64,000 nucleotides of DNA, taken from contig CBDBVB010000005.1 of assembly GCA_965212545.1 (NCBI GenBank), positions 94,356 to 158,355 on the forward strand, given 5' to 3'. Shown piece by piece: positions 34,977 to 43,462 of this stretch (within the stretch, counting starts at the first letter, position 1; the number at the start of each line of letters is the position of its first letter). The position numbers were made by a program, and so were the translations under genes. This DNA is from JABDIP01 sp965212545 (lineage in GTDB: Bacteria > Pseudomonadota > Alphaproteobacteria > DSM-16000 > Inquilinaceae). The notes under the pieces are model-generated. The model worked only from the letters and a program-made list of their open reading frames with translations, had not been told where the DNA came from and did no database searches.

Positions 34977-36265
34977 TGGCCCTGTATCGCGGCCTGACCG
35001 TCGTTGCCGCGCCGTTCGTGCCGCTGGTCCTGCGACGGCGACAGGCGGCGGGCAAGGAGGATCCGGAGCGCCGGGGCGAGCGACTGGGGCATCCGTCTCG
35101 GCCACGACCGAAGGGACGCCTTGCCTGGATCCATGCAGCCAGCGTCGGCGAGGCGCTGTCGGTACAGATCCTGCTGCGCCGGCTGCTGGACCGCGATCCG
35201 ACATTTTCGGTGCTGTTGACCACCGGCACGGTGACATCGGCGAAGTTGATGGCCGAACGGCTGCCGGACCGGGCGATGCATCACTATGTGCCGGTCGACC
35301 GCATGCCCTATGTGCGGCGGTTTCTCGACCATTGGCGCCCGGACCTGGTGCTGTGGGTCGAATCGGAGATCTGGCCGAATCTGCTGTCGGAGATCGGCCA
35401 CCGGCAGATTCCGGCGGCCCTGATCAACGCCCGCCTGTCGGAACGGTCCTTTGGCCGCTGGAAGCACGCACCCGGTACAATCCGGTCACTGCTTTCGGCC
35501 TTCCCGATCATCCTGCCCTGGAACGACGCGACGGCCGACCGCCTGCGCAAGCTTGGCGTTCAGCAGATCGGTCCGGTCGGGAACCTGAAATTCTCCGCCG
35601 ACCCGCTGCCGGTCGACGCGCTGGCGCTCGACGACCTGCGCTCGGCCGCCGGCAACCGCCCGCTTTGGCTCGCCGCCAGCACCCATGAGGGCGAGGAGCA
35701 ACTCTGTGCCCAGGCGCATCGACGCCTTGCCGCATCGGTTGACCGCCCGCTGACCGTCATCGCACCGCGCCATCCGGCACGCGGGCCGGCGATCGCCGAG
35801 CGCATGACAACACTTGGACTCACCGCGACACTGCGCTCGACCGGCGCTCTGCCCGATGCCGACACCGAGATTTACATCTCCGACACTATGGGCGAGATGG
35901 GAACGATGCTGCGGCTCTCGCCGATCGTCTTCGTCGGCGGCTCGCTGGTGCCGCATGGCGGGCACAACCCGATCGAGCCGGCCCAGCTCGCCTCGGCGAT
36001 CCTGTATGGGCCGCATATGGCGAATTTCGCCGAGATCACCGGCCAACTCGGCGAGGCCGACGCGGCGGTCCAGGTCGCCGACGCCGCCGGGCTGGGCGAC
36101 ACGATCTGCTGGCTGATGTCCGAACCCGCCGAGCGCGCCCGCCTGGCCGGTGCCGCCGGTGCGGTCGCGGCGCGCAATGCCGGCGTTATCGACACCATGA
36201 TGGACGCGCTGGAACCGCTGCTGGACACGGCCGCAGCCGACATCACGGTCGCCGGGGCGGCATGA
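34949..36265 (+). CDS. waaA: 3-deoxy-D-manno-octulosonic acid (Kdo) transferase
   Basis: A 438-residue inner-membrane-associated GT-B glycosyltransferase (GT30) that adds Kdo to lipid IVA. The N-terminal helix (VLALYRGLTVVAAPFVPLVL) is followed by RRGERLG, the catalytic-base region IHAASVGE (Glu68), WVESEIWPN, GNLKFSAD, and the C-terminal VGGSLVPHGGHNPIEPA. The start ATG and residues 1-9 (MSHYQRSLV) are encoded by the right arm of palindromic element 1; family homology begins right after it. It overlaps lpxK by four bases. Confidence 0.94.
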   Translation: MSHYQRSLVLALYRGLTVVAAPFVPLVLRRRQAAGKEDPERRGERLGHPSRPRPKGRLAWIHAASVGEALSVQILLRRLLDRDPTFSVLLTTGTVTSAKLMAERLPDRAMHHYVPVDRMPYVRRFLDHWRPDLVLWVESEIWPNLLSEIGHRQIPAALINARLSERSFGRWKHAPGTIRSLLSAFPIILPWNDATADRLRKLGVQQIGPVGNLKFSADPLPVDALALDDLRSAAGNRPLWLAASTHEGEEQLCAQAHRRLAASVDRPLTVIAPRHPARGPAIAERMTTLGLTATLRSTGALPDADTEIYISDTMGEMGTMLRLSPIVFVGGSLVPHGGHNPIEPAQLASAILYGPHMANFAEITGQLGEADAAVQVADAAGLGDTICWLMSEPAERARLAGAAGAVAARNAGVIDTMMDALEPLLDTAAADITVAGAA

Positions 36266-37236
36266 GGGTGCCTGGGTTCTGGTATCGCGAGCCGGGTATC
36301 GCCGCGCGCATCCTGGCGCCGGTGGGCAGCCTGTATGCCGGCGCCGGCCGCTTGCGCATGGACCGCGCAAGGCCGGTTCGAGCGGGCATTCCGGTGATCT
36401 GCGTCGGCAATCTGGTCGCCGGGGGCGCCGGCAAGACACCGGTTGCCATCGCCGTGGCGCGCCATCTGGCCACCGCCAGCCTGACGCCGCATTTCCTCAG
36501 CCGCGGCTATGGCGGACGCAGATCCGGTCCGCTGCGCGTCGATCCGGAGCGACACGACGCCCGCGATGTCGGCGACGAGCCGCTGCTGCTGGCCCGGGAG
36601 GCGCCCTGCTGGGTCGCCCGCGACCGCCCGGCAGGCGCCAAGGCGGCGGTCGCGGACGGGGCCGGATTGCTGGTGATGGATGACGGCTTCCAGAACCCCT
36701 CGCTCCACAAGGATTTGTCGCTGCTGGTGATCGACGGCGCCTCCGGCTTCGGCAATGGCCGGATCATCCCGGCCGGCCCGCTCAGGGAACGCCCGGTTGA
36801 CGCGATCTCGCGCGCCAGCGCCGCCATCTTGATGGGCAAGGACACGTGCGGCGTCGGCGCCCTGCTGGCGCGCCATGACCTGCCGGTGATCCGCGCCCGG
36901 ATCGAGCCCGAAGGCGACACCGCCTGGTTGCGCGGCCGCCCGGTCGTCGCCTTCGCCGGCATTGCCCGCCCGGAGAAGTTCTTCGCCACGCTAGAACAAC
37001 TCGGCGCCAGCCTCGTCGCCCGAATCGCCTTCGCCGACCATCAGCGCATCCCGACCGACGAGTTCATGCGCATGGTGGAACTGGCCAACAGCGCGGACGC
37101 GGAACTTGTGACCACGACCAAGGACCATGTACGTCTTCCGGCCAAGTCTCAGGCGATGGTCAGGCAACTGCCGGTGTCTGTTCAGTGGGAGAACACGACG
37201 GTCCTGAGCGAGATCTTGCGAACGGCCTTGGAATGA
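36262..37236 (+). CDS. lpxK: Tetraacyldisaccharide 4'-kinase
   Basis: A 324-residue lipid A kinase. The family N-terminus MRVPGFWYREPG is followed by the Walker A-like site ICVGNLVAGGAGKTP (residues ~46-60), LSRGYGGR, DDGFQNPSLHKDLSLLVIDG and the IIPAGPLRERP segment. It phosphorylates the lipid A precursor at the inner membrane, just before WaaA acts; the two genes are coupled by an ATGA overlap. Length is normal. Confidence 0.95.
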   Translation: MRVPGFWYREPGIAARILAPVGSLYAGAGRLRMDRARPVRAGIPVICVGNLVAGGAGKTPVAIAVARHLATASLTPHFLSRGYGGRRSGPLRVDPERHDARDVGDEPLLLAREAPCWVARDRPAGAKAAVADGAGLLVMDDGFQNPSLHKDLSLLVIDGASGFGNGRIIPAGPLRERPVDAISRASAAILMGKDTCGVGALLARHDLPVIRARIEPEGDTAWLRGRPVVAFAGIARPEKFFATLEQLGASLVARIAFADHQRIPTDEFMRMVELANSADAELVTTTKDHVRLPAKSQAMVRQLPVSVQWENTTVLSEILRTALE

Positions 37237-37263
37237 GAGAAGCAGCTTAGTCAGGCGATCTGC

Positions 37264-37788
37264 CTAATCTTCAATCTGCTTGTTTGTTTCATTCCTTCTC
37301 TTTTTGAATATCCAAGTGAGCATGAAGACGATCACCAGCAGCAATTGCGACGGTGGACCTTGCGGGTTCGGCATGGACGGCAGGTTCAGCCCCGGGCCGT
37401 CTTGCACCATGGTCATTGCGCTCGCGATATCCAGATCGCCCGGCTGGTCCGACCACATCCGCATCGCGCGCCCCCAGTCGGTCAGTTCACTATCCGGATT
37501 GTCTTGCTTCCCGGCGTGCTCACGCAAACTCGCGAGCAGTCTGGCCAATCTATCCCGCAGTGCTCTTGCCTGATCGCCGTACGCCCCCGACGACCCTGCC
37601 AGGGCATCAAGCTGGGCCGACGTTTCCCGCAGGATGCGCGAGATCCTGCCGGTTTCAGCCTCAAGCGCGTCGAGCACGGCACGCCCGCCACCAACCCTGC
37701 CCTGCACAAAGCTGCTCCGCACATATTGCTCGACCCGCGTGACGCTCTGCTCGAGGGATCGAAACCAGATTTCTCCCAATGTTTGCAT
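37264..37788 (-). CDS. Unknown protein with coiled-coil body and C-terminal membrane anchor
   Basis: A 174-residue protein: a helical, charged N-terminal two thirds (ETGRISRILRETSAQLDAL, DQARALRDRLARLLASLREHA) that could form coiled coil, then a linker rich in Pro/Asn and a hydrophobic segment (PPSQLLLVIVFMLTWIFKKRR) near the C-terminus. No family recognised. It converges on lpxK with a 27-base gap and stands alone. Confidence 0.5.
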   Translation of the reverse strand: MQTLGEIWFRSLEQSVTRVEQYVRSSFVQGRVGGGRAVLDALEAETGRISRILRETSAQLDALAGSSGAYGDQARALRDRLARLLASLREHAGKQDNPDSELTDWGRAMRMWSDQPGDLDIASAMTMVQDGPGLNLPSMPNPQGPPSQLLLVIVFMLTWIFKKRRNETNKQIED

Positions 37789-37861
37789 ATGCCCTCTCCA
37801 ACGCGATACGCCACTCCTGCATCTGCAGGACTTCGGAACAGCGCCAGACTAGTGGGGCCGA

Positions 37862-37907
37862 TCACAGGTTCGTCTCAATTTACGATAAATACCGTGAATA
37901 CCTGTGA
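37862..37907. promoter_or_regulatory. Possible operator: TCACAGGT-N30-ACCTGTGA in a low-GC stretch
   Basis: Between the xseA stop (37983) and the start of the unknown gene at 37788 lies a perfect 8-base inverted repeat (37862-37869 and 37900-37907) around an AT-rich 30-base spacer. It sits 74-119 bases before the unknown gene, where its promoter should be. Regulator unknown; it could also be a structure ending xseA transcription. Confidence 0.3.
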
Positions 37908-37982
37908 CCCTAGAGGTCGCGCGGAAGTCGATCTGCTTGCGCCGCCATTTCGGATTTCGCCCACGCCTGGCCGCGCCGATTA

Positions 37983-39422
37983 CTAGAAGAGTTTCCCCTG
38001 TTCGGGTTTCCCCTTCGTACGAGACGGCTTTGCCCGTTTCGGCGCCGGCTTGCGCCTGGCGAGGCGACCAGCTTCCCGCGTCACGACCGCGCCCAAGGTT
38101 GCACGATCACGAAACTCGACTTGAAATTCCGTGCCGGTCGTCAGCAGAGCGGGATCGGTCACCGGTGCGCCGACGGCGTCGCGGACCAGAGCGTAGCCGC
38201 GCCGCAGGACGTCCTGATAGGAGTAGCTGTCGAGCAGTTTGGAGAGGGAAGCGAATCGGGACGACGCCTCGGTGACCGCCCGGCTGGCCGCGACGGCCAG
38301 CCGCTCGCCGAGTTGGCGGGACTGTCGGCCGGCCTCGGCCAGTTGCTGGCCCGGATGGCTGAGTCGCGCCGCCGCCTCGGCAAGCTGGCCGCGCCGCCGC
38401 TCGACCAGCTGCGGCAAAGCTCGCAACAGTCGTTCGGCGCGGTCGTCGAGGCGCTGTATCGCCCCTTCCAGCAGCCGCATCGGATCGCCGAGACCCCGAC
38501 CCAGGCCTTCGACCCGGACCCGCCGCTCCTCGAACAGCCGGGCCATTCCGGCGACCGAGCGGCGCTCCAGGTCGAGTACGGTCGCGGCCAGTTCGCTGCG
38601 CACCGGCACCGCCATTTCGGCGGCGGCGGTCGGTGTCGGGGCGCGACGGTCCGATGCGAAGTCGATCAGGGTGGTATCCGTTTCGTGGCCGACCGCGGAG
38701 ATCAGCGGGATCTCGCTTGCCGCCGCCGCGCGGACCACGATCTCCTCATTGAAGGCCATCAGATCTTCCAGGCTACCGCCGCCCCGCGCGACGATTAGCA
38801 GATCCGGGCGCGGAACCGGGGCGCCCGGCTCCAGGGCGTTGAAGCCCTCGATCGCGGCGGCGACCTGCTCGGCCGCGCCTTCGCCCTGCACCAGCACCGG
38901 CCAGACCAGCACATGGCGCGGAAAGCGGTCGGCGAGCCGGTGCAGGATGTCCCGGATCACCGCCCCGGTCGGTGAGGTGACGACGCCGATCACATCCGGC
39001 AGGAACGGCAGCGGGCGCTTGGTCTCCTCGGCGAACAGGCCCTCTGCGGCGAGCCGGCGGCGACGCTCCTCCAGGAGCTTCAGCAGAGCGCCCTCGCCGG
39101 CCAGTTCCAGCGCCTCGACGACGATCTGGTATTTCGAGCGGCCGGCGAAGGTGGTCAGGCGGCCGGTGGCGATCACCTCCATACCTTCCTCGGGCCGGAC
39201 AGAGAGCCGGCCCGCGGTGCCGCGCCAGCAGACCGCGTCGATCACCGCCGATTCGTCCTTCAGGGTGAAATAGATGTGCCCCGAACCGGGCATGCTGGGC
39301 CGCGAAATCTCGCCGCGCACCCGGACATGGCCATAGGCGTCCTCCACCGTGCGCTTCAGCGCGGCGGAGATCTCGCTGACGGTGAATTCCGGCAGGTTGG
39401 AGCCCGGAGGCGATCCGCTCAT
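37983..39422 (-). CDS. xseA: Exodeoxyribonuclease VII large subunit
   Basis: A 479-residue protein. N-terminal OB fold (EFTVSEISAALKRTVEDAYGHVRVRGEISRP, HIYFTLKDE), then the catalytic domain with GVVTSPTGAVIRDILHR, LIVARGGGSLEDLMAFNEE and ISAVGHETDTTLIDFASD, then a long coiled coil and a basic Lys/Arg-rich tail. With XseB it degrades single-stranded DNA from both ends. Start ATG 39422 lies only seven bases from the edge of palindromic element 2, so the element now provides its ribosome-binding region; no clear Shine-Dalgarno is seen. Confidence 0.95.
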   Translation of the reverse strand: MSGSPPGSNLPEFTVSEISAALKRTVEDAYGHVRVRGEISRPSMPGSGHIYFTLKDESAVIDAVCWRGTAGRLSVRPEEGMEVIATGRLTTFAGRSKYQIVVEALELAGEGALLKLLEERRRRLAAEGLFAEETKRPLPFLPDVIGVVTSPTGAVIRDILHRLADRFPRHVLVWPVLVQGEGAAEQVAAAIEGFNALEPGAPVPRPDLLIVARGGGSLEDLMAFNEEIVVRAAAASEIPLISAVGHETDTTLIDFASDRRAPTPTAAAEMAVPVRSELAATVLDLERRSVAGMARLFEERRVRVEGLGRGLGDPMRLLEGAIQRLDDRAERLLRALPQLVERRRGQLAEAAARLSHPGQQLAEAGRQSRQLGERLAVAASRAVTEASSRFASLSKLLDSYSYQDVLRRGYALVRDAVGAPVTDPALLTTGTEFQVEFRDRATLGAVVTREAGRLARRKPAPKRAKPSRTKGKPEQGKLF

Positions 39423-39429
39423 AGCTACT

Positions 39430-39603
39430 AGGAGCCTGTCTGAGTAATGCTTGCGGTCAGCATCGACCAGGGCCGCGTTTTCAAGGGCTTGGGCCGTCGT
39501 CCGGCGCCGCTCGCGATGCATCCAGCATCGCCACGCAACCCCGTCCTAGCCCAAGCCCTTGAAAACGCGATGATGACCGTAATCATTACTCGGACAGGCT
39601 CCT
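39430..39603. repeat. Palindromic element 2: ~55-65-base inverted repeats with internal hairpin
   Basis: Left arm 39430-39494 begins AGGAGCCTGTCTGAGTAATG and ends CAAGGGCTTGGGC. Right arm 39549-39603 is its reverse complement with a handful of substitutions and a roughly 10-base insertion in the left arm. The 54-base spacer contains a perfect 7-base hairpin GCGATGC/GCATCGC (39513-39519, 39525-39531). It is unrelated in sequence to element 1. It sits between the divergent xseA and purD genes and displaces their original promoter region. Confidence 0.85.
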
Positions 39604-39674
39604 GGGTCTTGCGTCGTGTCGGCTGCGTCATCATAAACCCTGTGTCCGGATTCTTAACACTGCGGATGACGGCA

Positions 39675-40937
39675 ATGAAGGTGCTGGTGGTCGGATCGGG
39701 CGGCCGGGAACATGCCCTGTGCTGGGCAATCGCGGCCTCGCCGCTGTGCGATGCCCTGTATTGCGCGCCGGGCAATGCCGGCATTGCCGCCGAGGCGGAC
39801 TGCGTCGCCATCGCCGCAGACGATATCGACGGGCTGGTCGCGTTCTGCACCGATCAAACCATCGATTTCGTCGTCGTCGGGCCCGAGGCGCCGCTGGTCA
39901 TGGGGCTCGTCGACCGGCTGGAGACGGCCGGCATCAAGGCCTTCGGCCCCAGCTCGGCAGCTGCAGAGCTGGAGGGCTCAAAGGCGTTCATGAAGGATCT
40001 GTGTGCCCGGCACGGCATTCCAACCGCCGCCTACGCCCGGTTCACCGATGCGGATGCCGCCAAGGCCCATATCGCCGCGCTGGGCGCGCCGATCGTGGTC
40101 AAGGCCGATGGGCTGGCGGCCGGCAAGGGCGTCGTGGTCGCGGCGACCGAGGAGGCTGCCCTGGCGGCGGTCGACGCGGCGCTGGTCGAGCAGGCCTTCG
40201 GCGCCGCCGGGGCCGAGGTGATCATCGAGGAGTGCATGACCGGTCCGGAGGTCAGCGTCTTCGTCCTGGCGGACGGCCAATCAATACTGCCCCTGGCGGC
40301 CGCTCAGGATCACAAACGCGCCTTCGACAACGACCAGGGGCCGAATACCGGTGGCATGGGGGCCTTCTCACCAAGCCCGCTGATGGACGAAGCGCTGCTG
40401 GCGCGGGTTATGGATGAGATCATCGGCCCGACGGTGAGTGCCATGGCGGCGGAGGGCCGGCCCTACACGGGCGTGCTGTATGCCGGGCTGATGCTGACAG
40501 CCGGGGGGCCGAAGCTGCTGGAATACAATGTCCGCTTCGGCGATCCGGAATGCCAGGTGCTGATGGCACGGCTGAAATCGGATCTGCTGCCGGCGCTGAT
40601 CGCCGCCAGCGACACGGCCCTGGGCACCATCGACCTGCGTTGGCATGACAATGCAGCGGTCTGCGTCGTGCTGGCGACCGAAGGCTACCCCGGCGCCTAT
40701 CGCAAGGGCGACCCGATCGGCGGCCTGGACACAGCCGGAGCGGCCGATGCGGTAACGATCTTCCACGCCGGCACCAGGCTGGGATCGGACGGCGAGATCC
40801 TGGCCAATGGCGGCCGGGTGCTCGGCGTCACCGCAACCGGCGATGATCTGCGCACCGCGCGCCGGGCGGCCTACGAAGCGGTCAACCGGATCGATTGGCC
40901 CGGCGGGTTCTGCCGCCGCGACATTGCGGCCCGCTAG
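39675..40937 (+). CDS. purD: Phosphoribosylamine-glycine ligase
   Basis: A 420-residue ATP-grasp enzyme of purine synthesis. It begins MKVLVVGSGGREHALCWAI, with VVGPEAPLVMGLVD, the ATP-grasp core KADGLAAGKGVVVA, EECMTGPEVSVFVLADG, QDHKRAFDNDQGPNTGGMGAFSP and LEYNVRFGDPECQ, all intact. ATG 39675 gives the standard N-terminus; ATG 39666 is a close alternative. The upstream region consists of palindromic element 2 plus about 70 bases. Confidence 0.95.
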   Translation: MKVLVVGSGGREHALCWAIAASPLCDALYCAPGNAGIAAEADCVAIAADDIDGLVAFCTDQTIDFVVVGPEAPLVMGLVDRLETAGIKAFGPSSAAAELEGSKAFMKDLCARHGIPTAAYARFTDADAAKAHIAALGAPIVVKADGLAAGKGVVVAATEEAALAAVDAALVEQAFGAAGAEVIIEECMTGPEVSVFVLADGQSILPLAAAQDHKRAFDNDQGPNTGGMGAFSPSPLMDEALLARVMDEIIGPTVSAMAAEGRPYTGVLYAGLMLTAGGPKLLEYNVRFGDPECQVLMARLKSDLLPALIAASDTALGTIDLRWHDNAAVCVVLATEGYPGAYRKGDPIGGLDTAGAADAVTIFHAGTRLGSDGEILANGGRVLGVTATGDDLRTARRAAYEAVNRIDWPGGFCRRDIAAR

Positions 40938-40950
40938 GAGTCCGACGACG

Positions 40951-41409
40951 ATGGATATCCGCCCGGCCCGCCCCGATGAGGCGGCGCTGCTAACCGATCT
41001 GGCGCTACGATCCAAGGCAGCCTGGGGCTATGAGTCCGGAATGGTCGATGCCTTCCGCGATGAGTTGTCGATCGATCCGGCCAGCCTTGCCCAGTGGCAC
41101 ATTCACGTCGCCACGCGGGATGACGATCTGCTGGGTTTCTACGCTCTCTCGATCCGGCCCGACGGCACGACCGGCGAGATCGAGTTGATGTTCGTCGATC
41201 CGGGCCGGTTGCGCCAAGGCATCGGGCAAACCCTATGGCGACATCTTCTCGATACGGCGCGGTCCCTCGGCGTGACGCGGATCCTGATTGATTCCGACCC
41301 GTTCGCCGAACCCTTCTACCGCGCAATGGGCGCCCGGCGTACCGGTGAGGCGCCGTCCGCCAGCATCCCCGGCCGCATGCTGCCGCGCCTGGAGGTCGAA
41401 CTGGAATGA
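40951..41409 (+). CDS. GNAT family N-acetyltransferase
   Basis: A 152-residue acetyltransferase: N-terminal DIRPARPDEAALLTDLALRSKAAWGY, strand EIELMFVDPGRLRQGIGQTLWRHLL (the Q/RxxGxG/A acetyl-CoA loop is RLRQGIGQ) and C-terminal YRAMGARRTGEAPS. AGGAG precedes the ATG, 13 bases after the purD stop, so probably cotranscribed. Substrate unknown. Confidence 0.85.
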   Translation: MDIRPARPDEAALLTDLALRSKAAWGYESGMVDAFRDELSIDPASLAQWHIHVATRDDDLLGFYALSIRPDGTTGEIELMFVDPGRLRQGIGQTLWRHLLDTARSLGVTRILIDSDPFAEPFYRAMGARRTGEAPSASIPGRMLPRLEVELE

Positions 41410-41440
41410 GCGGTGCCATTCGGCGCCGAAATTTACCTTC

Positions 41441-41473
41441 GGCTATTAAATCCAATGAATTGATTTAATAGCC
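41441..41473. terminator. Bidirectional terminator-like hairpin between converging genes
   Basis: GGCTATTAAAT (41441-41451) and ATTTAATAGCC (41463-41473) form a perfect 11-base stem with an 11-base loop. A smaller stem GCCGAA/TTCGGC (41425-41430, 41438-41443) partly overlaps it. It lies between the GNAT gene and tadA, which converge here, a good place for a shared terminator. It is strikingly AT-rich for this genome. Confidence 0.6.
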
Positions 41474-41492
41474 GCCGGCCTGATGCCACAGG

Positions 41493-41954
41493 TTATCGCC
41501 CCCGCCGCTCGCGAAAGAACGCACGCAGCAATTCGGCGGAGTGCTCCGCGCCCACACCGCCGGTGACCGTCGGACGGTGGTGGCAGGTCGGCTGCCGAAA
41601 GAACTCCGGCCCGTGATCGACGCCGCCCATCTTCGGGTCCGGCGCGCCATAAACCACCCTGCGGATGCGGGCAAAGCTGATCGCCGCCGCACACATGGCG
41701 CAGGGCTCCAGGGTAACGTAGAGATCGCAATCGGGCAGACGCGGACGGCCGCGCGCCTTGGCGGCGGCACGGATCACCAGCCCCTCCGCATGGGCAGTCG
41801 GGTCGGACAGCTCCTCGGTCCGGTTGCCGTCGCGGGCAAGGATCCGGCCGGTCTCCGCCTCGACCAGTACGGCACCCACAGGCACCTCGCCGCGGGCGCC
41901 CGCAGCATCAGCTTCGGCGAAGGCCAAGTCCATCATTGCCGGATCGTGTTCCAT
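41493..41954 (-). CDS. tadA: tRNA-specific adenosine deaminase
   Basis: A 153-residue zinc deaminase converting A34 of tRNA-Arg to inosine. HAE motif PTAHAEGLV (His55, Glu57) and PCAMC (Cys85, Cys88) are the zinc site; VPVGAVLV and RIRRVVYGAPDPKMGG are typical TadA segments. ATG 41954 was chosen by family length. Divergent from the pseudouridine synthase gene, a usual alphaproteobacterial order. Confidence 0.94.
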   Translation of the reverse strand: MEHDPAMMDLAFAEADAAGARGEVPVGAVLVEAETGRILARDGNRTEELSDPTAHAEGLVIRAAAKARGRPRLPDCDLYVTLEPCAMCAAAISFARIRRVVYGAPDPKMGGVDHGPEFFRQPTCHHRPTVTGGVGAEHSAELLRAFFRERRGR

Positions 41955-42074
41955 CGCCCGACCTTGGAAGGCCGAAGTCGGTCCGGTCAAGTGAATGCGA
42001 CGATGTCGTTTGGGCCGGCCGGCCGAACCCTGTATATGACCGCAGACCGAATTGCACCGTAGCGACACCAGACG

Positions 42075-42890
42075 ATGACCGACCCCACCCCATCCGCCAG
42101 CGATACCGCCGGCGAACGCATCGCCAAGGCCCTGGCGAGGGCAGGGCTGTGCTCGCGGCGCGAGGCGGAGCGCTGGATCGGCGAGGGCCGGGTGGCGGTG
42201 AACGGCATCGTGCTGACGACGCCAGCGGTGCTGGTCGGGCCCGGCGACAAGGTCATGGTCGACGGCCGACCACTGCCCGAGAAGGAGCCGACACGGCTAT
42301 GGCGCTATCACAAGCCGGCCGGCATCGTCACCACCCAGCGCGACCCGCAGGGCCGTCCGACGGTGTTCGAGACGCTGCCGGACTCCCTGCCGCGGGTGGT
42401 CTCCATCGGCCGGCTGGACCTGAACAGCGAGGGGTTGCTTTTGCTGACCAATGACGGCGCGCTGGCCCGGTTCCTGGAATTACCCAGTACGGGCTGGCCG
42501 CGACGCTACCGCGTGCGGGTCCATGGCCGGCCATCGCCGGACACCCTGGCCGGGCTCAAGCGGGGCGTGACCGTAGACGGAGTGCGCTATGGTCAGGTCG
42601 ACGCCGTCCTGGACCGCCAGACCGGCGCCAATGCCTGGCTGACCGTGACCCTGCGCGAGGGCAAGAACCGCGAAGTGCGCAAGGTGCTGGAGAGCATCAA
42701 CCTCACGGTCAACCGGCTGATCCGGGTGTCGTTCGGCCCGCTCCATCTCGGCAACCTGCCCGATGGCGCCGTCGAGGAGGTGAAACCCTCGGTGATGCGC
42801 GATCAGTTGCGCAGCTTTTTCGGCGGCACCGACAGGCCGGGGGCCAAACCCGCCGGCAAGCGCCATGCGGATCATCGCCGGAAGACATAA
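42075..42890 (+). CDS. RluB/RsuA family rRNA pseudouridine synthase
   Basis: A 271-residue protein: S4 RNA-binding domain (ERIAKALARAGLCSRREAERWIGEGRV) and catalytic domain with YHKPAGIVTTQRDPQGRP, the active-site Asp in SIGRLDLNSEGLLLLTNDG, and LREGKNREVRKVLE. It isomerises a uridine in 23S (RluB-like, U2605) or 16S rRNA; the RluB assignment is likely but not certain. A basic C-terminal tail (GKRHADHRRKT) overlaps rsmD by 26 bases. Confidence 0.9.
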   Translation: MTDPTPSASDTAGERIAKALARAGLCSRREAERWIGEGRVAVNGIVLTTPAVLVGPGDKVMVDGRPLPEKEPTRLWRYHKPAGIVTTQRDPQGRPTVFETLPDSLPRVVSIGRLDLNSEGLLLLTNDGALARFLELPSTGWPRRYRVRVHGRPSPDTLAGLKRGVTVDGVRYGQVDAVLDRQTGANAWLTVTLREGKNREVRKVLESINLTVNRLIRVSFGPLHLGNLPDGAVEEVKPSVMRDQLRSFFGGTDRPGAKPAGKRHADHRRKT

Positions 42891-43428
42891 GGGGCGCCGG
42901 CTGGCGGCCCCGACCGGCCGCGACGTGCGGCCGATGACCGATCGCACCCGCGAGGCGTTGTTCAACGTGCTGGCCCATAGCGGCTGGGGAGCGGATGGCG
43001 GCAATCCGGTCATCGACGCGGTTGTGCTCGACGCCTTCTGCGGCACCGGAGCCCTGGCCCTGGAGGCGCTCTCGCGCGGTGCCGGCGAGGCTTGGCTGCT
43101 GGATATCAGCAAGGGATCTTTGGACTTCGCCCGGCGCAATGTCGACGCCATGGGCGAATCCGATCGGGCGCATCTGCTGCGCGCCGATTCCACCCGTCCG
43201 CCGCCGGCGAAGTCCAAAGCCGGTCTGGCCTTCATCGCACCGCCCTATGGCCGCGGCCTGGCGCCGCCGGCAATCGCGGCGCTGGCCATGCACGGCTGGC
43301 TCTCGCCGGGCGCGGTGATGATTGTGGAACTGGCCAACTCCGACCCGTTCGAGCCGCCGGACGGTTGCACCGTGCTGGACGACCGCCGCTATGGCGGAAC
43401 TCGGCTGGTATTTCTGGAGTGGAAGTAG
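42865..43428 (+). CDS. rsmD: 16S rRNA (guanine966-N2)-methyltransferase, with altered catalytic motif
   Basis: A 187-residue SAM-dependent methyltransferase. It opens MRIIAGRHKGRRLAAP and has RPMTDRTREALFN and the SAM loop VLDAFCGTGALALEALSRGA. The catalytic D/NPPY motif reads APPY (residues 125-128 in FIAPPYGRGL), with Ala in place of the acidic or amide residue that normally contacts the target amine. Overlap with the upstream synthase gene indicates coupling of two rRNA-modification enzymes. Confidence 0.9.
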   Translation: MRIIAGRHKGRRLAAPTGRDVRPMTDRTREALFNVLAHSGWGADGGNPVIDAVVLDAFCGTGALALEALSRGAGEAWLLDISKGSLDFARRNVDAMGESDRAHLLRADSTRPPPAKSKAGLAFIAPPYGRGLAPPAIAALAMHGWLSPGAVMIVELANSDPFEPPDGCTVLDDRRYGGTRLVFLEWK

Positions 43429-43462
43429 CCGGTCGGGCGGTTCGACGGGCGTGGTCGCGTCG

